DNA of 16,468 bases from FW021-bin31 sp964558275 (GTDB lineage: Bacteria > Bacteroidota > Bacteroidia > Chitinophagales > Chitinophagaceae), in the NCBI GenBank assembly GCA_964558275.1, contig CAZLDH010000059.1:1-16468 (forward strand), read 5' to 3'. The notes under the pieces were generated by a model that was not told the DNA's origin, searched no databases, and saw only the letters and a list, made by a program, of their open reading frames with translations. Below are positions 15,667 to 16,468 of this stretch, one piece after another. Made by a program: the position numbers and the translations under genes. The stretch's first letter is position 1; the number at the start of each line of letters is the position of its first letter.

Positions 15667-15722
15667 ATAAAGGGCTTAAACCGCATTCCGTTGTACTACA
15701 TGCGTTTAAGCCCTTTATTGTT
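15663..15722 (+). repeat. Long perfect hairpin, attC-like or terminator
   Basis: AACAATAAAGGGCTTAAAC (15663-15681) pairs perfectly over 19 bp with GTTTAAGCCCTTTATTGTT (15704-15722). The stem continues for 4 bp (GCAT/ATGC) past one extrahelical C (15682) and closes on a 13-base loop (15687-15699). The single bulged base and loop recall the folded bottom strand of integron attC sites. The alternative is a transcription terminator: the right arm is followed by TTTTG, but a T-tract is weak and the stem is longer than usual for that. Confidence 0.8.
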
Positions 15723-15795
15723 TTGTCGGTCAACCAAAGTAACACCCCAAGTAAAAATTAAATTACGAGAAAAGCCAATGTTAACAAATGAAATA

Positions 15796-15826
15796 TTGAA
15801 CTTGGAGAATTTATTTTGTAAATTTG
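15796..15826 (+). promoter_or_regulatory. Promoter of the PIN-domain gene, possibly leaderless
   Basis: TTG (15796-15798) is followed after exactly 20 bases by TAAATTTG (15819-15826), a perfect TAnnTTTG box ending only four bases before the ATG at 15831. Transcription would start at or next to the start codon. Confidence 0.6.
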
Positions 15827-15830
15827 ATTT

Positions 15831-16286
15831 ATGGTAAAACCGAGACTTTATTTCGACACTTCTGTTTTCGGCGGAATCTTTGATGTAGAATTCAAAGAAG
15901 AAACAGAAAAGCTTTTTGCAATGGTGCGCAGAAGAGAGATTATTTGCGTGTACTCGGATTTAACAGAACTTGAACTTGAAAATGCACCGGAGAAAGTAAA
16001 AGAACATTTCCTGAATTTATCAGATGATTATACAGAATTTGTCGAAATAACACAGCAAATAGAAGACTTGGCGAGAGAATATATCGCTGAAAAAGTAGTA
16101 GGACAAACCAGCTTAGATGATTGCAGACATATTGCTGCAGCTACCATAAACAAAGCTGACTATTTAGTAAGTTGGAACTTCAAACATATCGTAAATATAT
16201 TTAGAATCCGAGGCTACAACGCCATAAACCTTAAAAATGGGTATATTCAAATTGACATACGTTCACCAAAAGACATCATAGAATGA
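15831..16286 (+). CDS. PIN-domain protein, probable toxin ribonuclease
   Basis: 151 residues with the PIN fold: LYFDTSVFGG at the N-terminus (Asp9), a middle acidic residue in TELELENAPE (Glu46/Glu48), SLDDCRHIAAA (Asp96/Asp97) and ADYLVSWNFKHIVN (Asp110 onward), which is a common signature of a Bacteroidota PIN subgroup. These acidic residues hold Mg2+ in RNA-cleaving VapC-type toxins. Its stop codon overlaps the ATG of the small downstream gene (ATGA, 16283-16286), so the pair is translationally coupled in toxin-first order, unlike classical vapBC. All the acidic residues expected for activity are present. Confidence 0.85.
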   Translation: MVKPRLYFDTSVFGGIFDVEFKEETEKLFAMVRRREIICVYSDLTELELENAPEKVKEHFLNLSDDYTEFVEITQQIEDLAREYIAEKVVGQTSLDDCRHIAAATINKADYLVSWNFKHIVNIFRIRGYNAINLKNGYIQIDIRSPKDIIE

Positions 16287-16459
16287 AAAAGAATAAAGAA
16301 AATATTGAAAAAGAACCTGCCCGTCCGGCAGGCGGGTTTGATACCGTTAAATTCTTCAGGGAAGTTAGAAAGAAGATTGCTGAGGACACTAAAGAAATGA
16401 GTTTTCAAGAATTTAAGGCCTACTTGAATGCGAGGAAATTAAAATCTGTTAGGAATTGA
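16283..16459 (+). CDS. Small partner of the PIN protein, putative antitoxin
   Basis: 58 residues, MKKNKENIEKEPARPAGGFD continuing TVKFFREVRKKIAEDTKEMS and FQEFKAYLNARKL; too short for many gene callers. It is very basic and helical in the second half, where FREVRKKIAEDTKEMSFQEFKAYL would suit toxin binding. No DNA-binding motif can be named. Assignment as antitoxin rests on its size and the ATGA overlap with the PIN gene. A GC-rich palindrome encodes PARPAGGF in frame (16316-16336). It ends 9 bases before the window edge. Confidence 0.65.
   Translation: MKKNKENIEKEPARPAGGFDTVKFFREVRKKIAEDTKEMSFQEFKAYLNARKLKSVRN
16316..16336. repeat. GC-rich palindromic repeat, REP-like, inside the partner gene
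   Basis: CCTGCC (16316-16321) and GGCAGG (16327-16332) form an inverted repeat, followed by CGGG; nearly all G+C in an AT-rich setting. It looks like the short dispersed palindromes seen in several Bacteroidota genomes. It is in frame and adds Pro-Ala-Arg-Pro-Ala-Gly-Gly. Confidence 0.5.
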
Positions 16460-16468
16460 TGACCGAAC

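Overview
The window is a low-GC bacterial chromosome segment that looks like Bacteroidota. The evidence is a bacillithiol-pathway bshC of the Bacteroidota type, a TAT-exported GH109-type glycosidase, a secreted S74-domain surface protein with a Bacteroidota-style N-terminus, and promoters that fit the Bacteroidota pattern (TTG/TTTG, about 20 nt, TAnnTTTG). Order within the phylum (perhaps Chitinophagales or Sphingobacteriales) is only a guess. A run of 10 N inside the lacI-type gene shows that this is a scaffold, probably from a metagenome or draft assembly.

Layout. (1) 1-3249 is a carbohydrate-uptake locus: a leftward operon of a sodium:solute symporter and a FAD-dependent oxidoreductase (cut by the window edge), divergent from a LacI-family regulator, with a strong palindromic operator between them. 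(2) 3265-4269 is housekeeping tsaD (tRNA t6A synthesis). (3) 4339-5279 is a toxin-antitoxin graveyard: an antitoxin plus a ParE/RelE-type toxin broken by a one-base frameshift, meeting tail-to-tail a decayed YefM-YoeB pair. (4) 5306-6730 is a TAT-exported GH109-type protein with its own LacI-type operator-like site. (5) 6984-10523 is smc. (6) 10759-12609 is a secreted trimeric-fibre-like protein with an S74 self-cleaving chaperone domain, convergent with bshC (12627-14231). (7) 14490-14894 is a DCC-family thiol-disulfide protein. (8) 15029-16459 is an accessory tail: a 22-codon decapitated membrane-leader ORF, a beta-helix-like protein bounded by 16-bp inverted repeats and followed by a very long hairpin (an integron-cassette-like arrangement), then a PIN-domain toxin with a small overlapping partner gene that carries an in-frame GC-rich palindrome.

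The symporter, oxidoreductase and regulator are best read as an inducible uptake and catabolic unit. The half-site GTAAACG in its operator is one base from the GCAAACG half-site upstream of the GH109 gene, so the two may be co-regulated or controlled by paralogous regulators. The most unusual structure is the cassette-like unit at 15078-15722. No tRNA, rRNA, CRISPR array or complete insertion sequence was seen.
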